From: Lysinibacillus pakistanensis | Lineage (GTDB): Bacteria; Bacillota; Bacilli; Bacillales_A; Planococcaceae | Assembly: GCA_001312325.1 (NCBI GenBank) | Contig: BBDJ01000006.1 | Location: forward strand, 62,001-126,000 | DNA length: 64,000 nt | Reading direction: 5' to 3' | Shown here: in pieces, positions 24,263 through 35,427 of the stretch | How positions within the stretch are numbered: position 1 is the first letter of the stretch | Layout of the letters: every line of letters starts with the position of its first letter | Translations under genes and position numbers: made by a program | Notes under the pieces: model-generated | The model's input: the letters and a program-made list of their open reading frames with translations, nothing else | What the model was told of the DNA's origin: nothing | Databases searched by the model: none

Positions 24263-24362
24263 TGTTGCTTAAGAGAATTGTCAAACCATAGGCACCGAAA
24301 CCTTCTAAAGTGAATAAGTTAATGTCGATAGACTTATTTTCAACAAACAAGGAGGAAAAGGA

Positions 24363-25356
24363 ATGCGGTGGTTTAAAAGAAGCTTGTTTTTTAGTGTAAT
24401 TGCTGTACTTCTCCTTTCTTTGGCGGCGTGTAATAAACATGAGCTTGAAAAAGTCAAAGTTGGAGAGGTGACGCGCTCAATTTTCTATGCGCCACAGTAC
24501 GTAGCTCTTGAAAAAGGATTCTTCGAAGATGAAGGACTTTCTGTAGAACTTCAGACAATAGCTGGTGGGGATAAAACAATGACGGCATTGCTTTCAGATG
24601 GGATTGATATTGCCCTAGTTGGATCAGAGACCTCTATTTATGTAACGCTTCAGGGCGCAAATGATCCAATTCAAAATTTTGCTCAGCTTACCCAAACAGA
24701 TGGTACATTTTTAGTTGCACGGGATAAGATAGATAATTTTTCTTGGGATCTATTAAAAGGCTCCACATTTTTAGGACAACGTAAGGGTGGAATGCCACAA
24801 ATGGCAGGAGAATTTGTATTGAAAAAGCATGGCATAGATCCTACTCAAGACTTAACACTTATTCAAAACATTGACTTTGCAAATATTGCTACGGCCTTTG
24901 CTTCTGGAACTGGAGATTTTGTACAACTGTTTGAACCGACTGCAAGTGTGTTTGAAAAAGAAGGAAAAGGCTATATTGTTGCTTCATTTGGTACAGAATC
25001 TGGCCATTTACCTTATACCTCGTTTATGGCAAAAAGTAGTTATTTAAAGGATGAATCGAAGACAGTCCAAGGCTTTACAAATGCATTGAAACGGGCACAG
25101 GATTTTGTGCAAAAAGAGAGTGCTGCCGAAGTAGCTAAAATTATTCAGCCGTACTTTGAAAATGTGGATGTAGACTTGATTGAAACAGTGGTAGAGCGTT
25201 ATAAATCTCAGGGCTCTTATGCAACAGATCCTATATTGGAGAAGGGGGAATGGGATAACTTGCAAACGATTATGGAGGAAGCAGGTGAACTTCCTCAACG
25301 GGTGGATTATGAAGAATTGGTGAATACAACTTTTGCAAAAAAAGGCTGCTGAGTAA
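24363..25356 (+). CDS. ABC transporter substrate-binding lipoprotein, NMT1/SsuA type
   Basis: Lipoprotein signal with lipobox SLAACN, then an NMT1/Thi5-like binding fold (FYAPQYVALEKGFFEDEGL, GGDKTMTALLSDG), about 330 residues. The family carries HMP/thiamine precursors, sulfonates, nitrate or bicarbonate. No TPP riboswitch or thiamine, sulfonate or nitrate gene is visible nearby, so the ligand is unknown. An A7 near the 3' end probably has one extra base, changing the last residues to KKAAE and moving the stop to 25356, 1 nt before the ATPase. RBS AAGGAGGAAAAGG. Confidence 0.8.
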
Positions 25357-25357
25357 T

Positions 25358-26126
25358 ATGGAATTTTTAAACCTAGAAAATATTCACCATAGCTATTTTT
25401 CAAGTACACAGGCAAAGGATGTATTATGTGATATTAATTTAGGCATTCGTGAAGGAGAGTTTGTCTCATTTATCGGACCGAGCGGTTGTGGGAAAACAAC
25501 TTTATTATCCATCATAGCAGGCTTATTTCCTCCTACTAAAGGCAAGGTATATATTGATGGTGAGGAAATATCGACACAAAACCAATCACTTATTGGCTAT
25601 ATGCTTCAGCAAGATTATTTATTTCCGTGGAAAAATATTGAGGACAATATTACGATCGGCTTGAAGATTATGGAGCGTAGCCAAAAAAACGCATAAAGTA
25701 ACCGCAAATGCATTGTTACAAGAAGTGGGGCTAGCAAATGTCAGCGACAATTATCCACGAGAGCTGTCCGGTGGGATGCGGCAACGTGTTGCACTAGCCA
25801 GAACGCTGGCAGTAAATCCTAAAATTTTACTGCTTGATGAACCATTTTCAGCACTTGATTATCAGTCAAAGCTAAAGCTTGAGGACTTGGTTGTTGAAAC
25901 GTTAAAGGCCTATCAAAAAACAGCAGTTCTTGTCACCCATGATATTGGAGAGGCGATTGCGATGAGTGAACGGGTATTTCTCTTCTCAGCTAATCCAGGT
26001 ACATTACACAGAGTTTTTGAAATACCTGAAGCATTACAACAGCTATCCCCCTTTGATGCACGACAACATCCAGCATATTCAGATGTATTCCAAGCTATTT
26101 GGAAGGAGCTGGAGAGCCTTGGATAA
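25358..26126 (+). CDS. ABC transporter ATP-binding protein, nitrate/sulfonate/taurine type (one frameshift)
   Basis: Importer ATPase of the SsuB/TauB class. Walker [11 protein letters not shown]-loop LQQDYLFPW (typical of the class), signature LSGGMRQR and Walker [12 protein letters not shown]. An A7 near 25682-25688 has one extra base. About 256 residues. Overlaps the permease gene by 8 nt. Confidence 0.85.
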
Positions 26127-26914
26127 TACACCTTTTAAACAGTATCAACAAATGTTAAAAAAGGAAAAACGTTTTGTTCGACTTTATCAGCTCATCATCT
26201 TACTCATTTTTTTTGGTGGATGGGAGCTTCTTTCTAGATTCGAATGGATTGATCGGTTAATTTTTAGTTCGCCAACACATGTATGGCAAACATTTATTGG
26301 AAAAGTAAGTGATGGTTCGTTAACTTTGCACGTTGGTGTCACGCTGATGGAGACGATTATTGGTTTTATTGCTGGTACTTTACTTGGTACATTAATAGCT
26401 ATTATTTTATGGTGGTCGCCATTGTTATCTAAGGTATTGGATCCTTATTTAGTGATTTTAAATGCCATGCCAAAAGTAGCGCTAGGACCTATTTTAATTG
26501 TTGCACTTGGACCAGGGTATTTTTCGATAATTGCTATGGGTGCCCTAATTTCGATAATTATTACAACTATTGTTGTTTATACAGCCTTTAAAGGCGTAGA
26601 TCCGAACTATAGCAAAGTTTTACAAACTTTTAGGGCTACGAGGTGGCAGATATTTAAAGAAGTCATATTACCAGCCTCTTTTCCAACGATTATTTCTACT
26701 TTAAAGGTAAACGTAGGATTATCATGGGTAGGGGTTATTGTGGGGGAATTTTTAGTTGCCTCAAAAGGTCTTGGCTATTTAATCATCTATGGCTTCCAAG
26801 TATTTAATTTTAATCTAGTTCTGATGTCACTGCTCATCATTGCCTTTTTTTGCGACAATTATGTATCAGGTAGTCGAGCTGATTGAGAAGGTAATCATAA
26901 AGAATAATGCATAA
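26119..26914 (+). CDS. ABC transporter permease, SsuC/TauC type (one frameshift)
   Basis: About 265-residue inner-membrane permease with one cytoplasmic N-terminal segment and about six helices. The EAA loop is in [19 protein letters not shown], typical of BPD_transp_1. TTG start inside the ATPase stop, behind GGAGCTGGAG. A T7 near 26845 has one extra base; correction gives a C-terminus ending KVIIKNNA. Completes a three-gene importer occupying the B. subtilis ylaI-ylaN interval. Confidence 0.8.
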
Positions 26915-26947
26915 GATAATGTCTCCTAAGTCGGATTAAAAGAATGG

Positions 26948-26996
26948 AAGCGAGGTTAATCTCAGCGTTGTGGGATGCCTCGCTTTTATTGTTATG
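26948..26996 (+). terminator. Terminator of the NMT1-type ABC operon
   Basis: AAGCGAGG pairs with CCTCGCTT around a long loop, followed by a short T tract. Confidence 0.55.
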
Positions 26997-27030
26997 GAAA
27001 ATATTATTGATATCTTCAAACACCTAAAAA

Positions 27031-27078
27031 AACAAAATCATTCTGAGAATATTCATACTTCGGAATGATTTTGTTTTA
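27031..27078. terminator. Terminator, probably for ylaI
   Basis: 12-bp stem ACAAAATCATTC / GAATGATTTTGT around an AT-rich loop, with A7 on the left and T4 on the right. The A-run makes it a good terminator for the minus-strand ylaI gene. Confidence 0.75.
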
Positions 27079-27079
27079 T

Positions 27080-27284
27080 TTAAAAATCTTTATCCATTTG
27101 TGGTGAAGTGCGATAAAAGCGGAAATTTCCCGTTTCTATTCGTGCAAGCGTATTGTCTTTAATACGATCATGACATATGTCACACATATACGTATGAATT
27201 GGTCGATTGCGTAATTTTTTTTGCTAACGGTAAATCATCGTCTAAATTGTTAATTGTATCGCAAATGACACATTTTACACGCAT
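27080..27284 (-). CDS. ylaI: DUF2197 zinc-ribbon-like protein, YlaI (one frameshift)
   Basis: About 67 residues with two CxxC pairs (VKCVICDTI and YMCDICHDRI) that likely bind zinc, and LRNRPIHTYMC between them as in YlaI. A T8 near 27218-27225 carries one extra base. RBS AGGAGGG. Function unknown. Confidence 0.75.
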
Positions 27285-27295
27285 TGTATTCCCTC

Positions 27296-27796
27296 CTATT
27301 CAACACGAATGGCTGATACATTTTTAATAGGGTTGTCTACATTTGAACCATCTTTAAACAGCACATGGACAGGGCCATCTTCAAGTAAAGGTTTACCGTC
27401 CTGGCTATATTTTAAAATGAGTGTTTGTGCCTCTGCAATGGAGAATGGATATTCTTTGCCATCTTCACATTCAATAACGATCGTTGTCGCTTCAGGTTTA
27501 ATTTCGGCATTTTTCAAGAAGGGGCTCAATTCGATACCGAAAGTACCTGTTTCCATCCCTTTACGATCAAATTTACGTTCAGATTTTAATGTTGGAGGGA
27601 AAGTGGCTCCTTCCATTATTTCGCGTGACCAATGAGCGCCTACCTCACGCATATATTTAATATCCTTATCTTCCTCCACTTCTTGTGATGTGAAGTATGT
27701 TTTTAAATCTAATTTACGATCATCGAAAATCCAAACTGTAGGATCTAATGTTAGTTGAAATGAAACTGCACCCTTGATAGGAATTATTGTCTCCAT
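27296..27796 (-). CDS. Conserved hypothetical protein
   Basis: Intact, about 166 residues, acidic, no signal peptide or membrane segment. Starts METIIPIKGAVSFQL behind AAGGAGGATTTC, contains VWIFDDRK and ends HVLFKDGSNVDNPIKNVSAI. I recognise no catalytic motif. The last third is loosely like a molybdopterin-oxidoreductase beta domain, but no cofactor cysteine is visible, so I assign no function. Only 12 nt upstream of ylaI and probably co-transcribed with it. Confidence 0.7.
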   Translation of the reverse strand: METIIPIKGAVSFQLTLDPTVWIFDDRKLDLKTYFTSQEVEEDKDIKYMREVGAHWSREIMEGATFPPTLKSERKFDRKGMETGTFGIELSPFLKNAEIKPEATTIVIECEDGKEYPFSIAEAQTLILKYSQDGKPLLEDGPVHVLFKDGSNVDNPIKNVSAIRVE

Positions 27797-27979
27797 AATA
27801 GAAATCCTCCTTAAATCTTGTATATCCATGAAATAGTATAACGCTAATGACTAGAGATAATAAAGAAATATAATTTGAATTCGTTATTTTTCCAACGAAG
27901 ACACTTGCAATTTTAACGACTAAAAGATAAACTTTATTAAGATAGAATCGAAGAAATATCAGATAATGGGGGCGTCCTC

Positions 27980-28261
27980 ATGGATACGAAATCACAAACT
28001 TCTTTTCAGGAGAAGGCTTTGGAGCTTTTAGTTGCTGATGCAGACAAAATTGCTCGCCTTATTCGAGTACAAATGGATCATTTAACAATGCCACAATGCC
28101 CTTTATATGAAGAAGTATTAGATACACAAATGTTCGGCCTTTCACGTGAAATTGACTTTGCTGTGAAGCTTGGACTTATTGAGCGCGAAAAAGGCAAAGA
28201 AATTCTCGATTCACTCGAGAAAGAACTTTCTGTACTACATGACGCGTATACAGACAAATAA
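27980..28261 (+). CDS. ylaN: YlaN family protein (UPF0358)
   Basis: Intact 93-residue helical protein: [52 protein letters not shown], all strongly conserved in YlaN. In B. subtilis and Staphylococcus YlaN is needed under iron limitation and has been linked to control of Fur. Upstream of ftsW as in B. subtilis. RBS ATGGGGGCG. Confidence 0.9.
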   Translation: MDTKSQTSFQEKALELLVADADKIARLIRVQMDHLTMPQCPLYEEVLDTQMFGLSREIDFAVKLGLIEREKGKEILDSLEKELSVLHDAYTDK

Positions 28262-28270
28262 AAAGAAAAA

Positions 28271-28305
28271 AACTCAAACGCAATCTGCGATTTGAGTTTT
28301 TTTTC
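28271..28305 (+). terminator. Terminator between ylaN and ftsW
   Basis: AACTCAAA / TTTGAGTT, extended by a CGCA/TGCG pair, followed by T8. Confidence 0.8.
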
Positions 28306-28322
28306 TAGAACGAGGTTTTTCG

Positions 28323-29508
28323 ATGAGACAATACTTAAAACGTTATGCACAAAATTTTGATTATCCATTATTTTTTACGGTCCTATTGCTAAGTTTATTT
28401 GGTTTGGTGATGATTTATAGCTCCAGTATGATGGTGGCTATTGTGTTCAAAGAACAAACACCCGATTTCTATTATAATAAGCAAGTGACCAATTTAATCG
28501 TAGCGTTTTTAGGATTTTTAGTGGCAGCATTTTTCCCTTATAAGCATTATGCAAATAAAAATATTATGCTGTTGCTGACGATTGTACTTGCTGTGTTATT
28601 TACTTGGGTAAAGATAGATGGAAATGGTGCTGAAGAAGGAATCGGATCTCAGAGCTGGATAGCTGTTCCTGGATTGGGGAATTTCCAGCCCTCTGAATAT
28701 GCGAAACTATTTATAATTTTATATTTTGCTGCCGCCTTTCATCGAAAAGCACAAAAATATACATTTGAAAAGCTACAACCGACTGAAATATTTTATCCAA
28801 TATTTCTTTGGATACTTGTAGTTGCGGGAGTAGCTTTTGAAACAGATTTAGGAGCCAGCATTATTTTATGTGGTATAGCTGTCTCTGTTGTGGCAGCTAG
28901 TGGAATTCCGTTTAAAACATTTTGGAAGTTTTTTTGGTGTGTTAGGGGCATTTGGTGCAGCTATCATTGGTATTCTATGGATGTTTAAAGGCGAGCTGTT
29001 AAAGGGGAATCGGAAAGGTCGTATTTTATCCTATTTTAACCCGTTTGATTATGAAAATGATGTTGGTCATCAAGTTGTAAATAGTTATTATGCAATTGGT
29101 GGAGGCGGCTTAGAAGGAAGGGGACTAGGTCAATCCATTCAAAAATTAGGGTATTTGCCTGAACCACAAACCGATTTTATTATGGCGATTATTATGGAAG
29201 AGCTAGGTATTTGGGGAGTGCTAATCGTCTTAGGTGGTCTAGGGTTTATTATATATAAAGGATTCTCGATTGCTTTGCGCACGAAAGACCCACTAGCGCG
29301 TATGATTGCGGCTGGTATTGCAAGCTGGATTGGTTTTCAGTCGTTCATCAATCTCGGGGGTGTAACTGGGTTAATCCCGTTAACCGGTGTAACGCTACCT
29401 TTTATTAGCTATGGCGGGACATCTATAATTATTCTATCTTTGGCTATGGGGATATTGATTAATGTTTCCATGTTTGAAAAGGTAGAAAGGAAAAAATCAC
29501 AATCATAA
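28323..29508 (+). CDS. ftsW: SEDS peptidoglycan glycosyltransferase FtsW (one frameshift)
   Basis: Polytopic SEDS protein that polymerises septal peptidoglycan with a class b PBP. Conserved GSQSWIAVPGLGNFQPSEYAK, the catalytic-Asp loop region NPFDYENDVGHQVVNSYYAI, GGGGLEGRGLGQS, PEPQTDFIMAI and the C-terminal LPFISYGGTS. A T7 near 28929-28935 has one extra base; correction gives about 394 residues. Position before pycA matches B. subtilis ftsW. Confidence 0.9.
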
Positions 29509-29520
29509 AGGGGGATATCA

Positions 29521-32500
29521 ATGGTGTCAATCAACAAAATTCTCGTAGCCAATCGGGGAGAAATTGCGATTCGTATTTTCCGTGCCTGCACGGAGCTTCA
29601 TATCCAAACGGTAGCCATTTATTCACGAGAGGATAGTGGTGCCTTCCATCGCTTTAAAGCAGATGAGGCCTATTTAGTAGGGGCGGGTAAAAAGCCAATT
29701 GATGCTTATTTAGATATCGAGGGTATTATAGCGATTGCTAAAGACGCGGGCGTAGATGCCATTCATCCGGGGTATGGTTTTTTATCGGAAAATGTAGAAT
29801 TTGCACGTCGTTGTGAGCAGGAGGGCATTGTGTTTATTGGTCCTACTTCTGAACATTTAGATATGTTTGGAGATAAGGTCAAAGCACGTTCGCAAGCTAT
29901 TGCCGCTGGAATTCCTGTTATTCCGGGTACAGATGGCCCTGTCACTGATTTAGCAGAGGTAGAGGCATTTGCTAGCACCTATGGCTATCCAGTTATGATT
30001 AAGGCAGCACTTGGGGGTGGTGGCCGTGGGATGCGCCTAGTCCATACATCAGAGGAGCTTGCTTCTTCTTATGAACGAGCTAAATCGGAGGCAAAGGCTG
30101 CTTTTGGCTCGGATGAGGTGTATGTTGAGAAGGCGATTATCAAGCCGAAGCATATTGAGGTTCAAATTATTGGCGATCAGCAGGGCAATATCGTGCATCT
30201 CTATGAGCGTGATTGTTCGATTCAACGTCGCCATCAAAAGGTCGTTGAAATCGCCCCTTCGCATTCTATTTCAGAAAGTTTAAGAAATCGAATTTGTGAG
30301 GCGGCCGTGCAGCTCATGAAAAATGTCTCGTACATAAATGCTGGGACAGTGGAATTTCTAGTAGCAGGTGAGGATTTTTATTTCATTGAGGTGAACCCTC
30401 GTATTCAAGTGGAGCATACCATTACGGAAATGATTACGGGTATCGATATTGTGCATACGCAAATTAAGGTCGCGGCAGGCTATGCGCTGCACAGTGAAGA
30501 AATTCATCTACCTAAACAGGAAGAGATGCCGATGATTGGCTATGCGATTCAGGCGCGTGTGACAACAGAAGACCCCGCCAATGATTTTATGCCTGATACA
30601 GGGAAGCTGATGGTGTATCGTTCGAGTGGAGGCTTTGGGGTTCGTTTAGATGCAGGGAATGGCTTCCAGGGTGCTGTTGTGACACCGTACTACGATTCCT
30701 TATTGGTGAAAATCTCAACATCAGGCATGTCATTTCAAGAAGCTGCTGCGAAAATGGACCGTAACTTAAAAGAATTCCGTATTCGTGGGGTTAAAACGAA
30801 TATTCCGTTTTTAAATAATGTCGTGACACATGAGAAATTTTTAACAGGTGCCTTCGATACAAGCTTCATCGATACTACGCCAGAACTATTTCATTTCCCT
30901 GTGCGCAAGGACCGGGGGACAAAGCTATTAAGCTATATTGCAACGTGACATTAAATGGCTTCCCAGGGGTAGAGAAGAAGGCAAAGCCAATTTTTGTACA
31001 GCCAAGCATGCCGAAAGTGGACCCATTTATCGTGCCACCAGCAGGGACAAAGCAAATTTTAGATGCCCAAGGAGCAGAAGGCTTGTGAAATGGATTCAGG
31101 CACAGGAGGATGTACTGCTTACCGATACAACGTTCCGAGATGCACACCAATCCCTACTGGCAACACGTGTGCGTTCACAGGATATGTTCCAAATTGCCGA
31201 TGCCACGGCGCGCCTGATGCATAATTTCTTCTCACTCGAAATGTGGGGAGGGGCGACGTTTGATGTGGCCTACCGTTTCTTAAAAGAGGACCCATGGGAG
31301 CGCCTTGCAAAGCTACGTGAACAGGTGCCAAATGTGCTTTTCCAGATGTTACTGCGTGGCGCAAATGCGGTAGGGTATACCAACTACCCAGATAATTTAA
31401 TCCGTGAATTTATCGCAGAATCAGCAGCATCAGGGATTGATGTGTTCCGTATTTTCGATAGCTTAAACTGGATAAAAGGCATGGAAGTAGCCATTGATGC
31501 GGCCCGTCAATCAGGGAAAATTGCCGAGGCAGCCATCTGTTACACAGGTGATATTTTGGATGACACACGTGCAAAGTATTCAGTGCAGTACTATAAGGAT
31601 ATGGCAAGGGAGCTAGAGGCAGCCGGTGCTCATATTTTAGCTATTAAAGATATGGCTGGTTTATTAAAACCGGAAGCCGCGTATCGTTTGGTTTCCGAGT
31701 TAAAAGAGACGTCAAGTCTACCAATCCACTTGCATACACATGACACAAGTGGAAATGGCATTTATCTATATGCCAAAGCCATTGAAGCAGGTGTAGATAT
31801 TATCGATACAGCCCTCGGTTCGATGGCGGGCTTAACATCACAGCCAAGTGCGAATTCCCTGTATTATGCGATTAAGGGCAGTCAGCGTAAGGTACGTGCT
31901 GATATTGAAGCGCTAGAAAAGCTATCCTACTACTGGGAGGATGTACGCCATTATTATAAGGATTTTGAAAGTGGCATGATGAGCCGCATTCTGAAATTTA
32001 TGTACATGAAATGCCAGGTGGTCAGTACAGTAATCTTCAGCAGCAGGCAAAAGCAGTTGGCCTTGGCGATAGATGGGAGGAAGTGAAGCGCATGTATTCC
32101 CGCGTGAACCTTCTATTTGGTGATATTGTCAAAGTAACCCCATCCTCAAAGGTAGTTGGGGATATGGCATTATTTATGGTGCAAAATGAATTAGACGAAC
32201 AGTCCGTCTTAACAAGAGGACAAACGATCGACTTCCCAGACTCTGTTATTGAGTTCTTCCAGGGATATTTAGGACAACCACACGGAGGTTTCCCTGAGGC
32301 GTTGCAAAAGGTTGTATTAAAGGACCGTGAAGCCATTACAGTACGCCCTGGTGAACTACTAGAGCCTATCCATTTTGAGCAGCTGGAAGCAGTGCTAGAG
32401 GACAAATTAAATCGTCCTGTTACAAAGAAGGATATACTCGCTTATGCACTCTATCCGAAAGTGTTTGAGGAATACGCCAAAACAGTGGACTCCTTTGGCA

Positions 32501-32952
32501 ATATTTCAGTATTGGATACACCGACCTTCCTTTATGGATTAAAACTAGGGGAAGAGATCGAGGTCGAAATTGAAAAAGGAAAAACGCTGATTATCAAGCT
32601 AGTTTCCATTGGAGAGCCACAGCACGATGGGACCCGCGTGATGTATTTTGAGCTAAATGGTCAATCCCGTGAGCTTGTGATTCAAGATATGACGGTAGAG
32701 GTGGACGGTAGCTTGGCGTTAAAGGCAGATCCAAGCAATCCAAACCAAATCGGCGCCACGATGCCAGGAACCGTGTTAAAGGTAGTGGTATCGAAGGGGA
32801 GTCAAGTAAAACGAGGAGATCACCTATTAATTACTGAGGCCATGAAAATGGAAACAACTGTCCAAGCACCAAAAGACGGTATTGTAAAAGAGGTTTATGC
32901 AAGTGCAGGAGATGCAATTTCCACGGGTGATTTGTTAATTGAAATAGAATAA
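29521..32952 (+). CDS. pycA: Pyruvate carboxylase (three single-base deletions)
   Basis: Biotin enzyme making oxaloacetate from pyruvate and bicarbonate. Order: biotin carboxylase/ATP-grasp (about 1-450, with KAALGGGGRGMRLV and EVNPRIQVEHT), carboxyltransferase (about 530-800, LLTDTTFRDAHQSLLATRVR), PYC/OADA domain and biotinyl domain (EAMKMETTV near the end). The frame breaks where a G is missing near 30943 (ACGTG for ACGGTG), a C near 31084 and a C near 31985. Unlike other genes here, its errors are losses in short G/C runs. Corrected length about 1,145, normal. RBS AAAGGGGG. Confidence 0.95.
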
Positions 32953-32966
32953 TCGTTAATAAAAGA

Positions 32967-33009
32967 GGGTTAATAGAAAGCTTTTACTAGCTATCTATTA
33001 CCCTTTTTT
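32967..33009 (+). terminator. Terminator of pycA
   Basis: Stem GGGTTAATAGA / TCTATTACCC (one bulge), 16-nt loop, T7. Confidence 0.8.
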
Positions 33010-33110
33010 TGTGTCTTTATGTCTATTTTTTTGACCATTCTAATTGATTCATCAAATACAATGGTCAAAATGTTAGCTGAGGTGAGGAAATGATTTAGAT
33101 AGAAAAACAA

Positions 33111-33143
33111 AAAAGATTCGTCATTAAATAGCACGAATCTTTT
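33111..33143 (-). terminator. Terminator of ctaA
   Basis: Perfect 11-bp stem AAAAGATTCGT / ACGAATCTTTT with an 11-nt loop, 7 nt beyond the ctaA stop. Confidence 0.8.
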
Positions 33144-33149
33144 CTAGAG

Positions 33150-34073
33150 TTATTTATTTTTTTCATTATAATTGCTACGTGCAACTAGCATTATCATGTA
33201 GCAAAGTAGACCGAATAAAATTGAGATAAATAATGAATGTAATAATGCGACAATTAAATTCAATTTAGTTAGGACTACTAACATACCAGCAATTACCTGT
33301 AAGATTACTATAATAAAGGCAATCACCCAACCATAGTAAATAACGCGTTGATTTTTGTATTCTTTTACAGCGTGCCAAGTTATGTATGCAATCCAAATGA
33401 AAAAGATTAGAACAGCTAAGCGATGCCCCATCTGCACCCATTCATACATATTATTTAGAGGTGCTAGAGGTGTATCGTTGTAACAGAGTGGCCAATCAGG
33501 ACATATTAAACTAGAATCTGTATGGCGTACAAGCGCACCTGTATAAACGACTAAATAAGAATAAATTGTGACAGCAATTGTGTGCCAACGTAACTTTTTT
33601 CCAATAAAAACTTTATCAGCATCAAATTTTCGATCCACTTCAAATACAATCATAGAGAGAAGAAGAACAGCAGCAAAAGAAATCAAAGAAATTCCAAAGT
33701 GGAGAGCTAATATAAAGTCACCTTGTCCCCACAATACCTGAGCTGCACCAATGAGAGCCTGAGCGATTAAGAAGAACATCGCTAGGAAACCTAACAGTTT
33801 TACTTCACGAATATGACCGAGTTTACGCCATGTCCAAATTGTTAACACAAGAATTGAAATAGATACGACCCCAGTTACAAGACGGTGTGAGAATTCAATT
33901 AAGACTTCTGGTGTAATTTCTTTTGGAATAAGAGAACCATTGCAATCAGGCCAATTTCGACCACAGCCTAAGCCACTATCAGTTTTGGTAACAAGAGCTC
34001 CACCAAGTAAAATAAGGAGCATTCCAACCGTAGCGGCAACAGCAAACCACTTCATAAACCTGTTGTGTTGCAT
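33150..34073 (-). CDS. ctaA: Heme A synthase
   Basis: Eight-helix membrane enzyme oxidising the C8 methyl of heme O to a formyl group. Heme-ligand histidines in EFSHRLVTG and MGHRLAVL, and the conserved Cys pairs in LGCGRNWPDCNG and ICPDWPLC. About 307 residues, intact. ATG at 34073 lies behind AGGTGA. Divergent from ctaB, as in B. subtilis. Confidence 0.95.
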   Translation of the reverse strand: MQHNRFMKWFAVAATVGMLLILLGGALVTKTDSGLGCGRNWPDCNGSLIPKEITPEVLIEFSHRLVTGVVSISILVLTIWTWRKLGHIREVKLLGFLAMFFLIAQALIGAAQVLWGQGDFILALHFGISLISFAAVLLLSMIVFEVDRKFDADKVFIGKKLRWHTIAVTIYSYLVVYTGALVRHTDSSLICPDWPLCYNDTPLAPLNNMYEWVQMGHRLAVLIFFIWIAYITWHAVKEYKNQRVIYYGWVIAFIIVILQVIAGMLVVLTKLNLIVALLHSLFISILFGLLCYMIMLVARSNYNEKNK

Positions 34074-34197
34074 AAAATGAGTCACCTACTTTATCTATCA
34101 ACATTACATGAAAGTAATGTTTCTGCTACTAGATAATATCTAAAATACAGGTAAAAAACAACTTGTAAAGAGAACGGAGTTTTAGATGTCGAATCCA

Positions 34198-34239
34198 TTT
34201 CACAAATTGTTCATAATTTCGTGCTTTAACCTTCACAAT
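34198..34239 (-). promoter_or_regulatory. Two ResD-box-like sequences in the ctaA-ctaB gap
   Basis: On the minus strand TTTGTGAAA (34198-34206) and a second TTGTGAA (about 34232-34238) resemble the ResD half-site TTTGTGAAT. They lie 125-165 nt upstream of ctaA. ResD controls ctaA/ctaB in B. subtilis, so this is plausible but the match is short. The rest of the 336-bp gap shows no gene. Confidence 0.3.
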
Positions 34240-34409
34240 TGATTTTAGAAAATGTTTTACTATAGATATGTTGTTTTTAATTATATTTCTAGACAAAGCT
34301 AATTTTTACAACTTCATCTAAATTTCACTTAATGTCTAGAAATCAATCGCAAATTTCGCTATAGTAATTGTTAGCGGAATATGCTTACAAAAATGAAAGG
34401 AGAGGTAAC

Positions 34410-35327
34410 ATGTCAAACGGTCGTGCATTGTCGGCTACTAGAAATACTGGACCAGAATCAACATCTGTTGTAAAAGATTTCTTAGCTCTGATTAAAATTG
34501 GAATCGTTAACTCGAATCTTGTCACAACGTTTACAGGGATGTGGCTGGCATTTCAATTTACTAGTAGACATTTCTTGCAAGAGTTAGATGTCATATTGTT
34601 TACCATGCTGGGAGCGGCACTCATAATTGGTGGTTCAGGAGCAATGAATAACTTCATTGACCAGGATATAGACCCAATCATGAAACGAACGAAGGCAAGA
34701 CCGACAGTAACAGGTAGATTTAAGCCGAATTTTGTATTGACCATTGCCCTCTCATTTTTAATTGTAGGTGAAATTTTGTTATTTGCGGCATCGTTTGCGG
34801 CCGGCATGTGGGGACTAGTAGGAATATTTACTTATGTTGTTCTATATTCAATGTGGTCTAAAAGGAAGCATGTTAGTAACACGGTTGTAGGAAGTATTTC
34901 AGGAGCAATTCCACCAGTTATTGGGTTTGCAGCTGTTGAACCTGCATTAGGTCCAGGAGCACTTGCTTTATTTCTGATCATGTTTGCATGGCAGCCACCG
35001 CATTTTTATGCGCTTGCGATGAAACGTACTGAAGAATATCGTGCTGCTAATATACCGATGCTACCTGTCGTAAAGGGATTTAAACGAACGAAATACTCGA
35101 TGTTATTCTGGATTCTTTTATTATTACCGTTACCTTTCCTTTTACCAGAGCTTGGGGTTGGCTTCTTAATTACTGCAACTGCATTGAACTTGGGCTGGTT
35201 AATTCTAGCTTTTAAAGGCTTTACCACAAAAGATGATATGAAATGGGCAAATAAAATGTTTATCTATTCGTTGAATCATATGACAATACTATTTGTATCC
35301 ATCATTATTTTTGCGTTGTTTAGCTAA
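34410..35327 (+). CDS. ctaB: Protoheme IX farnesyltransferase (heme O synthase)
   Basis: UbiA-family membrane prenyltransferase adding farnesyl to heme B. First Asp-rich motif NNFIDQDIDPIMKRTKARP and the second region AMKRTEEYRAANIPMLPV are both present. Intact, about 305 residues from the ATG at 34410, which follows AAAGGAGAGGTAAC. Supplies heme O for CtaA. Confidence 0.95.
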   Translation: MSNGRALSATRNTGPESTSVVKDFLALIKIGIVNSNLVTTFTGMWLAFQFTSRHFLQELDVILFTMLGAALIIGGSGAMNNFIDQDIDPIMKRTKARPTVTGRFKPNFVLTIALSFLIVGEILLFAASFAAGMWGLVGIFTYVVLYSMWSKRKHVSNTVVGSISGAIPPVIGFAAVEPALGPGALALFLIMFAWQPPHFYALAMKRTEEYRAANIPMLPVVKGFKRTKYSMLFWILLLLPLPFLLPELGVGFLITATALNLGWLILAFKGFTTKDDMKWANKMFIYSLNHMTILFVSIIIFALFS

Positions 35328-35333
35328 TTTTAG

Positions 35334-35359
35334 GAATTCTTTCTTTTCCTTAAGAATTC
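35334..35359. repeat. Intercistronic hairpin between ctaB and ctaC
   Basis: Perfect 8-bp inverted repeat GAATTCTT / AAGAATTC with a 10-nt loop, no T-tract. It could be an RNA processing or stability element separating heme-synthesis from oxidase genes. Confidence 0.35.
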
Positions 35360-35427
35360 AAATAGACAGCACTAATGTCCTAGGTACACATGAAAATACA
35401 ACAAAGAAAGAGGGGTTTAATTAAGCT

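Noticed and set aside
24260..24362. TPP riboswitch upstream of the NMT1-type binding protein
   Set aside because: The 100-bp leader lacks the conserved CUGAGA and other TPP-aptamer elements.
27296..27796. Peptidyl-prolyl isomerase or molybdopterin-domain function for the conserved hypothetical
   Set aside because: Only loose resemblance; no catalytic or cofactor-binding residues visible, so left unassigned.
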